The position numbers were made by a program, and so were the translations under genes. DNA of 64,000 nucleotides, taken from positions 167,014-231,013 of the forward strand of contig NZ_JAJHUO010000001.1 in NCBI RefSeq assembly GCF_020859565.1, given 5' to 3'. This stretch comes from Saccharothrix luteola. Its GTDB lineage: Bacteria > Actinomycetota > Actinomycetes > Mycobacteriales > Pseudonocardiaceae. Positions 9,315 to 17,545 of this stretch are shown here, piece by piece. A model generated the notes under the pieces. The model saw only the letters and a list, made by a program, of their open reading frames with translations, was not told the origin of the DNA and made no database searches. The first letter of the stretch is position 1. Each line of letters starts with the position of its first letter.

Positions 9315-11044
9315 TGCGCCGGCCGTTCGTCGTGACCTGGGCGTTGTCGACGGCGTCGGTCGTGGTCGCCGTCGTGGACGTGGCGATCGTCGTGACCGGC
9401 GGGAGGCAATCCGCCGCCCGGTACGCGTGGGAGATCGGATCGCCACTGGTGTGGGGCGGCGTGGGCGTGCTGGCGGTCGTGATCCGGCCGGATCGGCGGT
9501 TCGGCCTGCTGATGCAGGTGCTCGGCCTGATCCTGCTGCTCGACGCCCCGGCGGGCTTCGTGATCGAGACGACGCGCGCGTGGGCCGCGGCCGACCTCGT
9601 CGTGGCCCGGGCCGCGCAACCGTTCCAGATCGTCGTGTTCGCGCACCTGTTGCTGTCCTACCCCGAAGGTCGGCTGCACCGCGCGTTGCCGCGCCGGTTC
9701 ATCGCCGCCCTCTACGGCTACGGCGCGGTGGTCGCCGTCATCGACGTCGTGCACACCGTCGGCACCCTCACGTCACGGCCGTGGACCGGGGCGTCGCCGG
9801 AAGCGGGGTTCGCCGGCGGAGGCTCGTCCGCCCTGCTCAACGCCGGCTGGCTGGCCTTCGCCGTGACCTACCTCGTGCTGATGTGGCTCAAGATCAGGCA
9901 GGCCAGCCCCGGCAGGCGCCGCACGCTCGCCTATCCGCTGGTCTGCGGGTTCGTCATGATCGCGCTGTTCGTCGTGACGACGGCGCTGGCCGCGCTGAAC
10001 GCGGAGCCGGCGGGCAGCGCGGTGTCGGACGCGCTGCCCTATTTGGCCGTCCTGACCATGCCCGGCGCGTTCCTGCTGGGCCTGCTGCGCGAACGGCTGA
10101 GGTACGGCTCGGTGGCGGACTTCGTGCGCGCGATCGACCACGCGCCCATCGGCGGGCTGCAACCCGCGCTGCGCTCCGCGTTGCGTGACCCGACGCTGCG
10201 GCTCGCGTTCCCGCAGGACGACCGGTACGTGGACGAGAACGGCGACGAGGTCGGGATCGGCGGCGACCAGGCGGTGCTGCCGATCGGCGGCAACCCGCCG
10301 ATCGGCCTGGTGCTGCACGACCCCGCGTTGAACGACGAGCCACGGCTGCTGGCGGCCGCCTCCGCCGCGACCCGCCTCGCGCTCGACAACGCCCGCCTGC
10401 ACGCCACCGTGCGCCGGCAGCTCGTCGAGGTCCGGGCGTCACGGCGGCGCATCGTCGAGGCCGCCGCGGCGGAACGACGGCGGCTGGAACGCGACCTGCA
10501 CGACGGCGCCCAACAGGACATCCTGGCCGTCGGCATCGCCCTGCGGCTGCTCCAGCAGCAGCTCCACCCCACCGACAAGGCGGTCGACGAGGCGTTGGAG
10601 GAAGTCCAGCAGCAGCTGGCCGCCGCGATCGCCGGGTTGCGCGAACTGGCGCGCGGCATCCACCCGGCCGCGCTGACCGAGAAAGGGCTGTCCGCCGCCG
10701 TCCGCGCCCTCGCCCGCCGCCAGCCGATCCCGGTGACCGTGGACGAATCGCTGCCCGGACGCCTGCCGCCACCGGTGGAGACGGCGGCCTACTTCGTGGT
10801 CAGCGAGGCGTTGACCAACGTGGTCAAGCACGCGCGGGCGCGGCAGGCGCAGGTGCTGCTCGCGCTGCACGGACGTGTGCTGCGCGTGGACGTCGTCGAC
10901 GACGGGGTAGGTGGGGCCGATCCCGGGCGCGGCAGCGGGTTGCGAGGGTTGGCGGACCGGGCCGCCGCGTTCGACGGCACGATGTCCGTGGGCGATGTCG
11001 AGCCCAAGGGCACCCGACTGCGAGTGGAGCTGTCGTGCGACTGA
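9314..11044 (+). CDS. membrane sensor histidine kinase (HisKA_3/NarL-type)
   Basis: 576 residues. The first 260 contain about six to seven hydrophobic segments, probably an integral-membrane sensor. A GAF-like linker precedes the dimerisation helix with the phosphoacceptor His396 in RRRLERDLHDGAQQD, which is typical of HisKA_3 kinases. The ATPase domain shows the N box (SEALTNVVKHA), G1 (DDGVGG) and G2 (GSGLRGLADR). It overlaps the lone receiver by 1 nt and the LuxR regulator by 10 nt, so three genes form one unit. No ligand can be inferred for the sensor part. Confidence 0.87.
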   Translation: MRRPFVVTWALSTASVVVAVVDVAIVVTGGRQSAARYAWEIGSPLVWGGVGVLAVVIRPDRRFGLLMQVLGLILLLDAPAGFVIETTRAWAAADLVVARAAQPFQIVVFAHLLLSYPEGRLHRALPRRFIAALYGYGAVVAVIDVVHTVGTLTSRPWTGASPEAGFAGGGSSALLNAGWLAFAVTYLVLMWLKIRQASPGRRRTLAYPLVCGFVMIALFVVTTALAALNAEPAGSAVSDALPYLAVLTMPGAFLLGLLRERLRYGSVADFVRAIDHAPIGGLQPALRSALRDPTLRLAFPQDDRYVDENGDEVGIGGDQAVLPIGGNPPIGLVLHDPALNDEPRLLAAASAATRLALDNARLHATVRRQLVEVRASRRRIVEAAAAERRRLERDLHDGAQQDILAVGIALRLLQQQLHPTDKAVDEALEEVQQQLAAAIAGLRELARGIHPAALTEKGLSAAVRALARRQPIPVTVDESLPGRLPPPVETAAYFVVSEALTNVVKHARARQAQVLLALHGRVLRVDVVDDGVGGADPGRGSGLRGLADRAAAFDGTMSVGDVEPKGTRLRVELSCD

Positions 11045-11676
11045 TCCTCGTGGACGACTCGTGGCTGATCCGTGAAGGTCTCGCCCGGTTGCTGTCCGCA
11101 CGCGGGCACGCCGTCGTCGTGGCCGAGGAACCCGGCCGGGTGGAGAAGCTGGTCCGCGCCACCGCACCGGACGTCGTCATCTCGGACATCAGGATGCCGC
11201 CGACCTTCACCGACGAAGGGCTGGAGCTGACGCGCGTGCTGCGCCGGGCGCACCCCCGCCTGCCGCTGCTGTTGCTGTCCCAATACGCCGAACCGGCCTA
11301 CGCCACCGCGCTGCTCGAACTCACCGGCACCCGCGCCTGCGGTTACGTCCTGAAGGACCACCTGCTCGACGCCGCGCAACTGGAGACGACGCTCGCCCGC
11401 CTCCTCGCCCAGGAAGTCGTGATCGACCCGACCGTGGTCCACGAGGCGCTCGGCACCCGGCTCGACACGCTCACCGGCCGTGAACGCGAGGTGCTCGCGC
11501 TGATGGCGCAGGGGTTGACCGACCGGGGCATCGCCGAACGCCTCTTCGTCTCCCTCAACACGGTCGGCACGCACGTCCAGCGCGTGCTCGCCAAGCTCGA
11601 CCTGCCCGACACCCACGCGGACAACCGGCGGGTCCTCGCCGTGCTCACCTACCTGGACCACCTGGCCGGCCGCTGA
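11035..11676 (+). CDS. NarL/LuxR-family response regulator
   Basis: 213 residues from the GTG at 11035, inside the end of the kinase gene. The receiver has the acidic patch VDDS and the phosphoacceptor Asp51 (VISDIRMPP). The C-terminal LuxR helix-turn-helix is LTGREREVLALMAQG followed by IAERLFVSLNTVGTHV. It should be phosphorylated by the kinase at 9314-11044 and act as a DNA-binding regulator. The divergent lectin/propeller genes are plausible targets, but this is inference from position. Confidence 0.88.
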   Translation: MRLILVDDSWLIREGLARLLSARGHAVVVAEEPGRVEKLVRATAPDVVISDIRMPPTFTDEGLELTRVLRRAHPRLPLLLLSQYAEPAYATALLELTGTRACGYVLKDHLLDAAQLETTLARLLAQEVVIDPTVVHEALGTRLDTLTGREREVLALMAQGLTDRGIAERLFVSLNTVGTHVQRVLAKLDLPDTHADNRRVLAVLTYLDHLAGR

Positions 11677-11775
11677 CATCCGGGCGCCGGCGGAATCACG
11701 GTTATCCGGGACGCGCGGCCGTGGGCCCGCTGCCACGATTCCGGGCGAGACCGAGGTCGTGGGGAGGGAGCCGGG

Positions 11776-12561
11776 ATGTCGCACACCCAGACGCCGGACA
11801 CCGGGCGGGCCGAGCCGGAGCAGACCGGCTCCGCCGCGGGCCGTGCCACGGTGCTGGCGGGCGTCGGTTCGGTCGCCGACGTGGCGGCGGTGGCCCAACT
11901 GGCGACCACGGGCGCCAACACGGGTGTGCTGGTCACCGGGCTGCTGTCCGTGCTGGCAGGGTTCCTGGGACTGGTGGCCGGACGACCCACCAGGCGCCGC
12001 GCGACGCTGATGACCATGGTGGTCGCGGTCGGCGCGGGGATGGCGGGAGCCGCCCTGCACGGGTACTGGGTGGACGCGTCCGCCGAGCGCACCGGGACCA
12101 CGACCACGGCCGCGACCTCCACCACCGCGTCGCGTTCGTCCGGTTCGGTGGCCGCCACTTCATCGACGACCAGCGCCACCACCACCGTCGCGTCGGGGTC
12201 CGTCATCCGCACCGAGAGCGTGACGCTGCGGGACCAGGACTACCTCGACGTCGAGACGGGCCGGATCGGCGAGGTCGAACCAGGGGCGAGCGACCTGTGG
12301 TACGTCGGCCCGTACCGCGAGCTGTGGACCTCGGGCGGTGGGGAGCTGCCGATCACGCCGATCGCCGGCCAACCCGACGCCACGGCGTGCACCGACGAAC
12401 TGGGCCGACGCAGCTACGACCAGGTGTCGATCGGGCAACTGGCGCCGGGCGCCTGGATCTGCGCCCGCACCGCCGAGGACAACGTGGTCGCCGTCCAGGT
12501 CACCGCCGTCCCCACCGGGGACGACCCGTTGGCCATCACGTACACGGTGTGGCAGGCCTGA
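11776..12561 (+). CDS. membrane-anchored protein, unknown function
   Basis: 261 residues. Two hydrophobic segments (about residues 45-68 and 78-98) are followed by a Thr/Ser-rich low-complexity linker of about 40 residues, then an outer domain of about 110 residues (YLDVETGRIGEVEPG to the C-terminus) with two Cys. I do not recognise a family. The layout suggests a sensor or stalked surface protein. It follows the response-regulator gene by about 100 bp on the same strand and may be linked with the two-component system. Confidence 0.6.
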   Translation: MSHTQTPDTGRAEPEQTGSAAGRATVLAGVGSVADVAAVAQLATTGANTGVLVTGLLSVLAGFLGLVAGRPTRRRATLMTMVVAVGAGMAGAALHGYWVDASAERTGTTTTAATSTTASRSSGSVAATSSTTSATTTVASGSVIRTESVTLRDQDYLDVETGRIGEVEPGASDLWYVGPYRELWTSGGGELPITPIAGQPDATACTDELGRRSYDQVSIGQLAPGAWICARTAEDNVVAVQVTAVPTGDDPLAITYTVWQA

Positions 12562-12729
12562 CCGCTGCTCGGCCTCGCCATCGAGGACGGCCGGATCGCG
12601 ATGGCCGAAAAGCGTGCTTGACCTTGCCCCTGGGGCAGGGGTTCGAGGATCAACGGATGAACAAGAGGTGAGCCCTAACAAGTCCCTGGCAGGTCGGTGA
12701 ACCGTCACGGGTTCAGAACCGGCCTCGGT

Positions 12730-12815
12730 TTCGGACCAGCGCCGGGCGGCGTGAGAGTGCGCGGCTTCGCACTCGATCGGGGACAGGTAGTCCAGTGGCG
12801 TGTCGAGCAGCGTCG
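12730..12815 (-). mobile_element. possible IS3-family transposase C-terminal remnant
   Basis: Reading leftward, this stretch encodes TPLDYLSPIECEAAH, resembling the end of IS3/IS1533-type transposases (H-S-x-L-G-Y-L-S-P-x-E-Y-E). Nothing upstream matches the catalytic DDE core, so it would be only a tail. The call rests on about 15 residues and is tentative. Confidence 0.3.
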
Positions 12816-12835
12816 ATCGTCGAGCAGCGTCGATC
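12802..12835. repeat. 17-bp tandem duplication
   Basis: GTCGAGCAGCGTCGATC occurs twice head to tail (12802-12818 and 12819-12835) between the possible transposase tail and the HAF-gene remnant. A target-site or slippage duplication at a rearrangement point is plausible. Confidence 0.6.
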
Positions 12836-12921
12836 GGGGTTCGGGGATAGGACGGCGATCAAGCGCTGGTGGTCGGCATCCGGCGGCTCGGGCTGCGACC
12901 GTGCGGCCGGGTCGTGAGCGC

Positions 12922-13051
12922 AGTTGTCGGGCAGGCCCAGGTCGACCTGCTTGCCGCCTGCCGGCCACAGCACGGCGCGGGACATGTCGCGAGTATGTCC
13001 TGAAGTCGTACTGGATCGATCAACAGCAGCCCTCGCGCGCCCGCGACGGTG
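12922..13051 (-). pseudogene. internally deleted copy of the HAF-repeat gene and its leader
   Basis: Bases 12989-13051 match 3170-3232 (the leader just upstream of the HAF-repeat gene) with a few changes, and 12922-12986 match 2269-2333 inside that gene (SRAVLWPAGGKQVDLGLP). In the copy the two parts adjoin, so about 836 bp of the original are missing. The copy ends five bases before the stop codon of the last gene of the biosynthetic operon (13056). No functional protein is expected. Confidence 0.8.
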
Positions 13052-13055
13052 TCGC

Positions 13056-14180
13056 TCAACCCGGCACGCGGTTCCGGTACGCCTCGAACCGCTCCGCGAT
13101 CTCGACCGCGCGGCCTTCCGCCTCGGCCAACGGCATCGAATGGCACTCGTAGCCCAGTTCCGCCGTCAGCACGGCCATCGTGGACGGCTCGAAGTGGACC
13201 GTGCCGTCCGGCTCGATGGACGTGATGCCGTCCTGCACCTGCCCGCTCAGGTTGATCGCCGCGGCCTCCTCCGGCGGGATGCTGTCCGGCAGCGCGGTGC
13301 GGATGCGGCCGTCCGCCACTTCCACGGGGTAGCCGCCGGTGAGACCACCCGGTCCCGGCGCGTGGACGAGCGCGGTCCTGCGATCCGCCAGCGGTTCCAG
13401 CAGGCTCAGCCCGGACGCGGCGGTCATCGCCTGGCCGGGCATCCCGCCGGTGCGGCGGTACTCCAGCGGGAGGCTCTTGAGCAGCGACGCGACGTCCAGG
13501 CGATCGGTCACGTCCACGCCGTCGTGCGCGATCGCCAGGCCCATCCGGGCCGGTCCGGAGTCACCGGCGCGGGACAGCCGGTGCGACACGTAGTGGTGCG
13601 CCACGAGTCGGACGTCGACCTCGCGCACCGGCACACCGAGCCGGTCGGCCGCGGCGACGCGGATGCCGGGCACGTTGTTGGCCACGTTGCCGATGCCGAC
13701 GTCGGGTGACAGGCCGACCGCGTTCAGCACCGGGTGCACGGCGTCCGGGTAGGCGGCGTTGACCACGACCGCCCGGCTGTCCGCCAGCCGCACCGCCCGC
13801 ATCGCCTTGTGCACCGGGACGAGGTGCATCGGCAGCCAGGGGCCGTAGTTGGCCGCGTACAGCCGCTTGAACGCGTCACCTGGCAACGTCGTGATCACCC
13901 ACCACGACTGGAAGCTCGCCGCGAGGAACAGCACGTCCGGGTCGAACGCGGCGATGCGCTCGGCGGTGCGCTCGACGTCGTGCAGGTCCGTGGTGGCGTA
14001 GTCGACCGACGCGCCGAAGCCGCGTTGCAGGCTGCTGAACCGGGTCAGGTTCGCCGCCCGCAGGGTCGCGTCCTCGTCCCGGCCGACCAACCGCACGTGC
14101 CGGTCGGCCGGACCGTGCGCCAACTCGTGGAACACCCGGCGGCCGAGGTCCCCGGCGCCCAGCACCATCACCTTGCTCAT
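13056..14180 (-). CDS. NAD(P)-dependent oxidoreductase (saccharopine dehydrogenase-like)
   Basis: 374 residues from the ATG at 14180. The N-terminus is a Rossmann fold (KVMVLGAGDLGRRVF, GxGxxG at residues 8-13). DPDVLFLAASFQSWW follows where the second half of the nucleotide fold is expected. The C-terminal two thirds resemble saccharopine dehydrogenase-like NAD(P)-binding oxidoreductases without a close match to a characterised enzyme. It overlaps the HAD gene by 4 nt and is the last gene of the biosynthetic operon. A late tailoring reduction or oxidation of the product or a building block is likely. Confidence 0.65.
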   Translation of the reverse strand: MSKVMVLGAGDLGRRVFHELAHGPADRHVRLVGRDEDATLRAANLTRFSSLQRGFGASVDYATTDLHDVERTAERIAAFDPDVLFLAASFQSWWVITTLPGDAFKRLYAANYGPWLPMHLVPVHKAMRAVRLADSRAVVVNAAYPDAVHPVLNAVGLSPDVGIGNVANNVPGIRVAAADRLGVPVREVDVRLVAHHYVSHRLSRAGDSGPARMGLAIAHDGVDVTDRLDVASLLKSLPLEYRRTGGMPGQAMTAASGLSLLEPLADRRTALVHAPGPGGLTGGYPVEVADGRIRTALPDSIPPEEAAAINLSGQVQDGITSIEPDGTVHFEPSTMAVLTAELGYECHSMPLAEAEGRAVEIAERFEAYRNRVPG

Positions 14181-14845
14181 GACGGACTCCCCCCGTGCAC
14201 CAGCTCGGGCAGGACGTGCATCGACGAGAACGTCGGCACCCCCGCCCGGTGCGGCGCTTCCACCGGAACGACGTTGAACTGCAGCACCCGCATGCCGGCC
14301 GACAGGGCGGCGTCCACCCCCACCAGGCTGTCCTCCACCACGACGCACCGGTCGACGGCCACGCCCCGGTCGCGCGCGGCCCACCGGAACAGCTCCGGGT
14401 CCGGCTTCCACGCGTTGACCTCGTAGGCCGAGTAGAGCCGATCGCCGAAGAGGCCCAGGAGGCCGCAGTCGGCCAGCCGCTTCTCGATGATCTCGCGCGG
14501 GCTGTTGGACGCCACGCACAGCTCCACGCCGACCCGACGCAGGGCGTCCTCCACCCCGGGCACGGGTTCCAGCGTGCCCCCGATCAGCTCCTGGCACTTG
14601 GCCCGCACGATCCGCACCGCGTCGGGCGGCGGCGGGCGGTGCGCCATCTCCGCCAACAGGTCCAGGCACTCCTGGACGCGCTTGCCGGAGAACAGCGCCG
14701 ACGCCTGGTCGGGCGTCAGGTGCACGCCCATCAACGTGCCGACGTAGGCCAGCGCGCCGTCCTCCGCGTCCTGGGTGTCCACCAGCACGCCGTCCAGGTC
14801 AAGGATCAGCAGGTCCACGTCGAACGCGCGGTCACTCGTAGCCAA
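14177..14845 (-). CDS. HAD-superfamily phosphatase
   Basis: 222 residues. Motif I is ILDLDGVLVDT (nucleophile Asp16, acid Asp18), motif II is VASNSPREI, the motif III Lys is in NAWKPDPELF, and motif IV is VVVEDSLVGVDAA. This is the beta-phosphoglucomutase/phosphoglycolate-phosphatase type with an alpha-helical cap between motifs I and II. In an antibiotic-type operon such an enzyme commonly dephosphorylates a sugar, polyol or acyl phosphate intermediate. It overlaps the ATP-grasp gene by 14 nt and the oxidoreductase by 4 nt. Confidence 0.82.
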   Translation of the reverse strand: MATSDRAFDVDLLILDLDGVLVDTQDAEDGALAYVGTLMGVHLTPDQASALFSGKRVQECLDLLAEMAHRPPPPDAVRIVRAKCQELIGGTLEPVPGVEDALRRVGVELCVASNSPREIIEKRLADCGLLGLFGDRLYSAYEVNAWKPDPELFRWAARDRGVAVDRCVVVEDSLVGVDAALSAGMRVLQFNVVPVEAPHRAGVPTFSSMHVLPELVHGGSPS

Positions 14846-16031
14846 CCCAGTCCACCTCCTCGATCGTGGCGATCGCCTCCGCCAACCGGTCGTGGCTGTC
14901 CACGTGGCCGGAGACCGACGCCACGTGGGAGCGGGTGCCCAGCCGCCAGTCGACCGACGTGCCGGGCGTGGACAGCACCATCACGCGGTCCACGTCACGG
15001 GTCCGGCGCAGCCGGGCCACGCCGTGCAGCGACCGCACCCGCTTGGCCGACAGCGGCGGGATGACGAGGTAGTTGAACGCGATCGGCCCGTCGTAGCGGG
15101 GCTCCAGGTCGAACGCCACGTCGACCGCCGACCGGACCGCGACCGCCGCCGGGTCCGAGGTGGACGAGCGCACCGCGAGGTCGTCCACCCACGCGCCGAG
15201 CCTGCCGTTGACCTCGATCACCCGCGGCCCGGACGGGGTGAGCTTGATCTCCACGTCCGCGACACCGCGCCGGATGCCCAGCGCGTGCACCGCCCGGCAC
15301 GCCAGCTCCTCGATCGCGCGCACCTCGTCGGGCGGCACGACGGACCGGCCCCCGTACCCCCCGCGTTCCCGGAACGGCTCGGCCACCGAGAACTTGCTCG
15401 TCACGAACACCGGCCGCACCAGGTCCCCGGTGGCCACGCAGTCCACCGCGATGTAGTCGCCCCACGGCTCGTCGGTGGGCCGGCCGACCAGGAACTCCTC
15501 CAGCAGCACGGAGTCCTCGGTCAGCAACGCCTCGGTCACCCACGCGCGGCACGCGTCCGGGGTGCGCACGACGGTGGTGTTGCGGCTGCCGGCGCCGAGC
15601 ACCGGTTTGATGATCGCGGGCAGGCCGACGTGCCCGATCGCCTCGTCGACCTGGTCGGCGGAGGCCAGCGTGCGGAACCGGATCGCGTCCAGGCCGGCCT
15701 CGGCGAACCTGGCGCGCTGCCGGTCCTTGCGGGTGATGGCCTCGATGTCGGCGGCCGAGTGGTAGGGCAGGTCCAACGCCTGCGCCAACCCGACCGTCGG
15801 CACGAGCTGCTGCTCGCTGAACGTGACGATCCCGTCCGGCCGGTGCGCCTTCAGCTCGGTGACCGCGTCGGCGGGCACCACCGAGCCGAGCAGCTCCAGC
15901 ATCGGCCGCATGTCCCGGCCGTGGTCGGAGTCGGCGACCGCGAACACCAGCTCGCAGTCGATCTCCCCGGCGGCCTCGGCGATCCGGGACGGCGCCAGGC
16001 TGCCGGTGTCGTAGACCACGACGAGCTTCAC
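14832..16031 (-). CDS. ATP-grasp carboxylate-amine ligase
   Basis: 399 residues from the GTG at 16031. The central ATP-grasp fold is visible: AIIKPVLGAGSRNT (ATP-binding Lys and glycine loop), SVLLEEFLVG, DYIAVDCVATGD, then the metal-binding VEIKLTPSGPRVIEVNGRLGA. Family members activate a carboxylate as acyl phosphate and join it to an amine, often making an amide or dipeptide outside the NRPS line. It lies between the AMP-ligase (4-nt overlap) and the HAD phosphatase (14-nt overlap), so it probably adds or tailors an amide in the same product. The substrate is unknown. Confidence 0.8.
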   Translation of the reverse strand: MKLVVVYDTGSLAPSRIAEAAGEIDCELVFAVADSDHGRDMRPMLELLGSVVPADAVTELKAHRPDGIVTFSEQQLVPTVGLAQALDLPYHSAADIEAITRKDRQRARFAEAGLDAIRFRTLASADQVDEAIGHVGLPAIIKPVLGAGSRNTTVVRTPDACRAWVTEALLTEDSVLLEEFLVGRPTDEPWGDYIAVDCVATGDLVRPVFVTSKFSVAEPFRERGGYGGRSVVPPDEVRAIEELACRAVHALGIRRGVADVEIKLTPSGPRVIEVNGRLGAWVDDLAVRSSTSDPAAVAVRSAVDVAFDLEPRYDGPIAFNYLVIPPLSAKRVRSLHGVARLRRTRDVDRVMVLSTPGTSVDWRLGTRSHVASVSGHVDSHDRLAEAIATIEEVDWVGYE

Positions 16032-17545
16032 CGCAGCACCTCCGCGAGCTTGGACCGGTCGGTCTTGCCGTTGTCGTTGAGCGGCAGGACGTCCAGGTGG
16101 CGGACCCGTTCGGGCACCATGTGCAGCGGCACCTGGCCGCGCAGCCACCGGTCCAGGTCGGGTCCGGGCACGGGACGGCCGGTGTAGCCCGCCCACAGCC
16201 GGGTCTCGCCGGCCACGGTCACCGCGACCACGCCGGCCGACACGACGTCCGGGTGCCGGAACAGCGCGGCCTCGACCTCGCCCAGCTCCACCCGGTGGCC
16301 CATGATCTTGACCTGGTGGTCGAGCCGGCCCCGGTGCACCATGTCGCGGCCCTCGCGGCGGATCCGGTCGCCGGTCCGGTACCAGTGCTCGCGGGTCAAC
16401 GGCGTGCTGCCGTCGTAGACGACCGCGGGCGCGCCTTCCTCGTAGCGCACGAAGCGGCCGACGTTCTCGCGCGGGTCCAGGTAGCCGTCGAACCGCTGCG
16501 GCCCGCGCAGGCACAGCTCGCCATCTTCGGCGGGCAGGCCGTCGTCACCCAGGATGACGCCTTCCGTGCTCGGGTACATCCGCCCGATCGGGACGGTCGC
16601 GCCGCCGGCCCAGGCCTCGCGGTCGCCGAACGGCACCCGGTACTCGGTGCAGGTGATCGTGCACTCGGTCGGCCCGTAGAGGTTGTGGAACGCGCTGTCC
16701 GGCGCGACCTCGTGCCACATCTCCGCGTCCTGCACGGTGACCGGCTCCGCGCCGAACAGGCTGTGCCTCAGCGTGTCCACCCGGCCGCGCGGGAGGTTGC
16801 CCACCTGCTCGGCCACCCGGATCACCGACGGCACGGAGAACCAGTGCGTGAGCCGGTTGCGGACGATGAAGTCCACCGGCCGGTACAAGTCCTCCTGGTC
16901 GGGCACCACGAGCGTCGCGCCCGCGCCCCAGGCGACGAACATGTCGAAGGTGGAGGCGTCGAACGTCAACCCGAACACCTGCGTCAGCCGTGAGTCCGCG
17001 TCCACGTCGTAGCGCTCGATGTTGTAGCCGATGTACGGCGCGATGCCGCGTTGCAGGATCGGCACGCCCTTGGGCTGCCCGGTCGAGCCGGACGTGAACA
17101 GCACGTACGCCTCGGCCTCGGGGTCGGCGGGGATGTCGGGCAGCTCGCCGTCGCCGACCGCGTCCAGCGGGATGACGGCGGGCCGGAACCGCTTGGGCAG
17201 CGCGGAGAACAGGTCGACTCCCGGCTCCACCAGCGCGACCTTGATGCCGGCCCGTTGCGCGATGTCCAGGTTGCGGTCGCGGGGGTACCGCGGGTTGAGC
17301 GGCAGCACGCCGGCGCCGACGCGCTGAATCGCCAGCCAGCCCGCGTAGGCCCCGAACGTCTTCGACGTGACGAGGGCGATCCGGGTCGGTGTCGGTCCGG
17401 GCAGCGCGGTGATCGCGGCGGCCAGGGCGAGCGCGCGCTCCTCCAGCCCGGCGTAGGTCTGCTCCTCCTCGCCGATCACCAACGCGGTCCGGTCGGGGAA
17501 CTCCCGTGCCGCCGCGTCGAACCACTGGTACAGGACCTCGCTCAC
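16028..17545 (-). CDS. stand-alone AMP-forming acyl/aminoacyl ligase
   Basis: 505 residues from the GTG at 17545. Core motifs are intact: A3 VLFTSGSTGQPKG, A5 NLYGPTECT, A7 YRTGD, A8 GRLDHQVKIMGHRVELGEVE, and the catalytic Lys in LNDNGKTDR. The A4 region reads TFDASTFDMF, so the Asp that anchors the amino group of alpha-amino acids is kept. There is no carrier domain. Because the C-A-PCP protein two genes upstream has a degenerate A domain, this ligase could load that PCP in trans; it could equally make an acyl-CoA or aminoacyl adenylate for the neighbouring DpgC-like or ATP-grasp enzyme. It overlaps both neighbouring genes by 4 nt. Confidence 0.8.
   Translation of the reverse strand: MSEVLYQWFDAAAREFPDRTALVIGEEEQTYAGLEERALALAAAITALPGPTPTRIALVTSKTFGAYAGWLAIQRVGAGVLPLNPRYPRDRNLDIAQRAGIKVALVEPGVDLFSALPKRFRPAVIPLDAVGDGELPDIPADPEAEAYVLFTSGSTGQPKGVPILQRGIAPYIGYNIERYDVDADSRLTQVFGLTFDASTFDMFVAWGAGATLVVPDQEDLYRPVDFIVRNRLTHWFSVPSVIRVAEQVGNLPRGRVDTLRHSLFGAEPVTVQDAEMWHEVAPDSAFHNLYGPTECTITCTEYRVPFGDREAWAGGATVPIGRMYPSTEGVILGDDGLPAEDGELCLRGPQRFDGYLDPRENVGRFVRYEEGAPAVVYDGSTPLTREHWYRTGDRIRREGRDMVHRGRLDHQVKIMGHRVELGEVEAALFRHPDVVSAGVVAVTVAGETRLWAGYTGRPVPGPDLDRWLRGQVPLHMVPERVRHLDVLPLNDNGKTDRSKLAEVLR

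Noticed and set aside
6819..9446. 875-codon leftward frame extending past the propeller gene
   Set aside because: Only the part from the GTG at 8141 has a ribosome site, signal peptide and repeats; the extension overlaps the lectin, receiver and kinase genes in the wrong frame.
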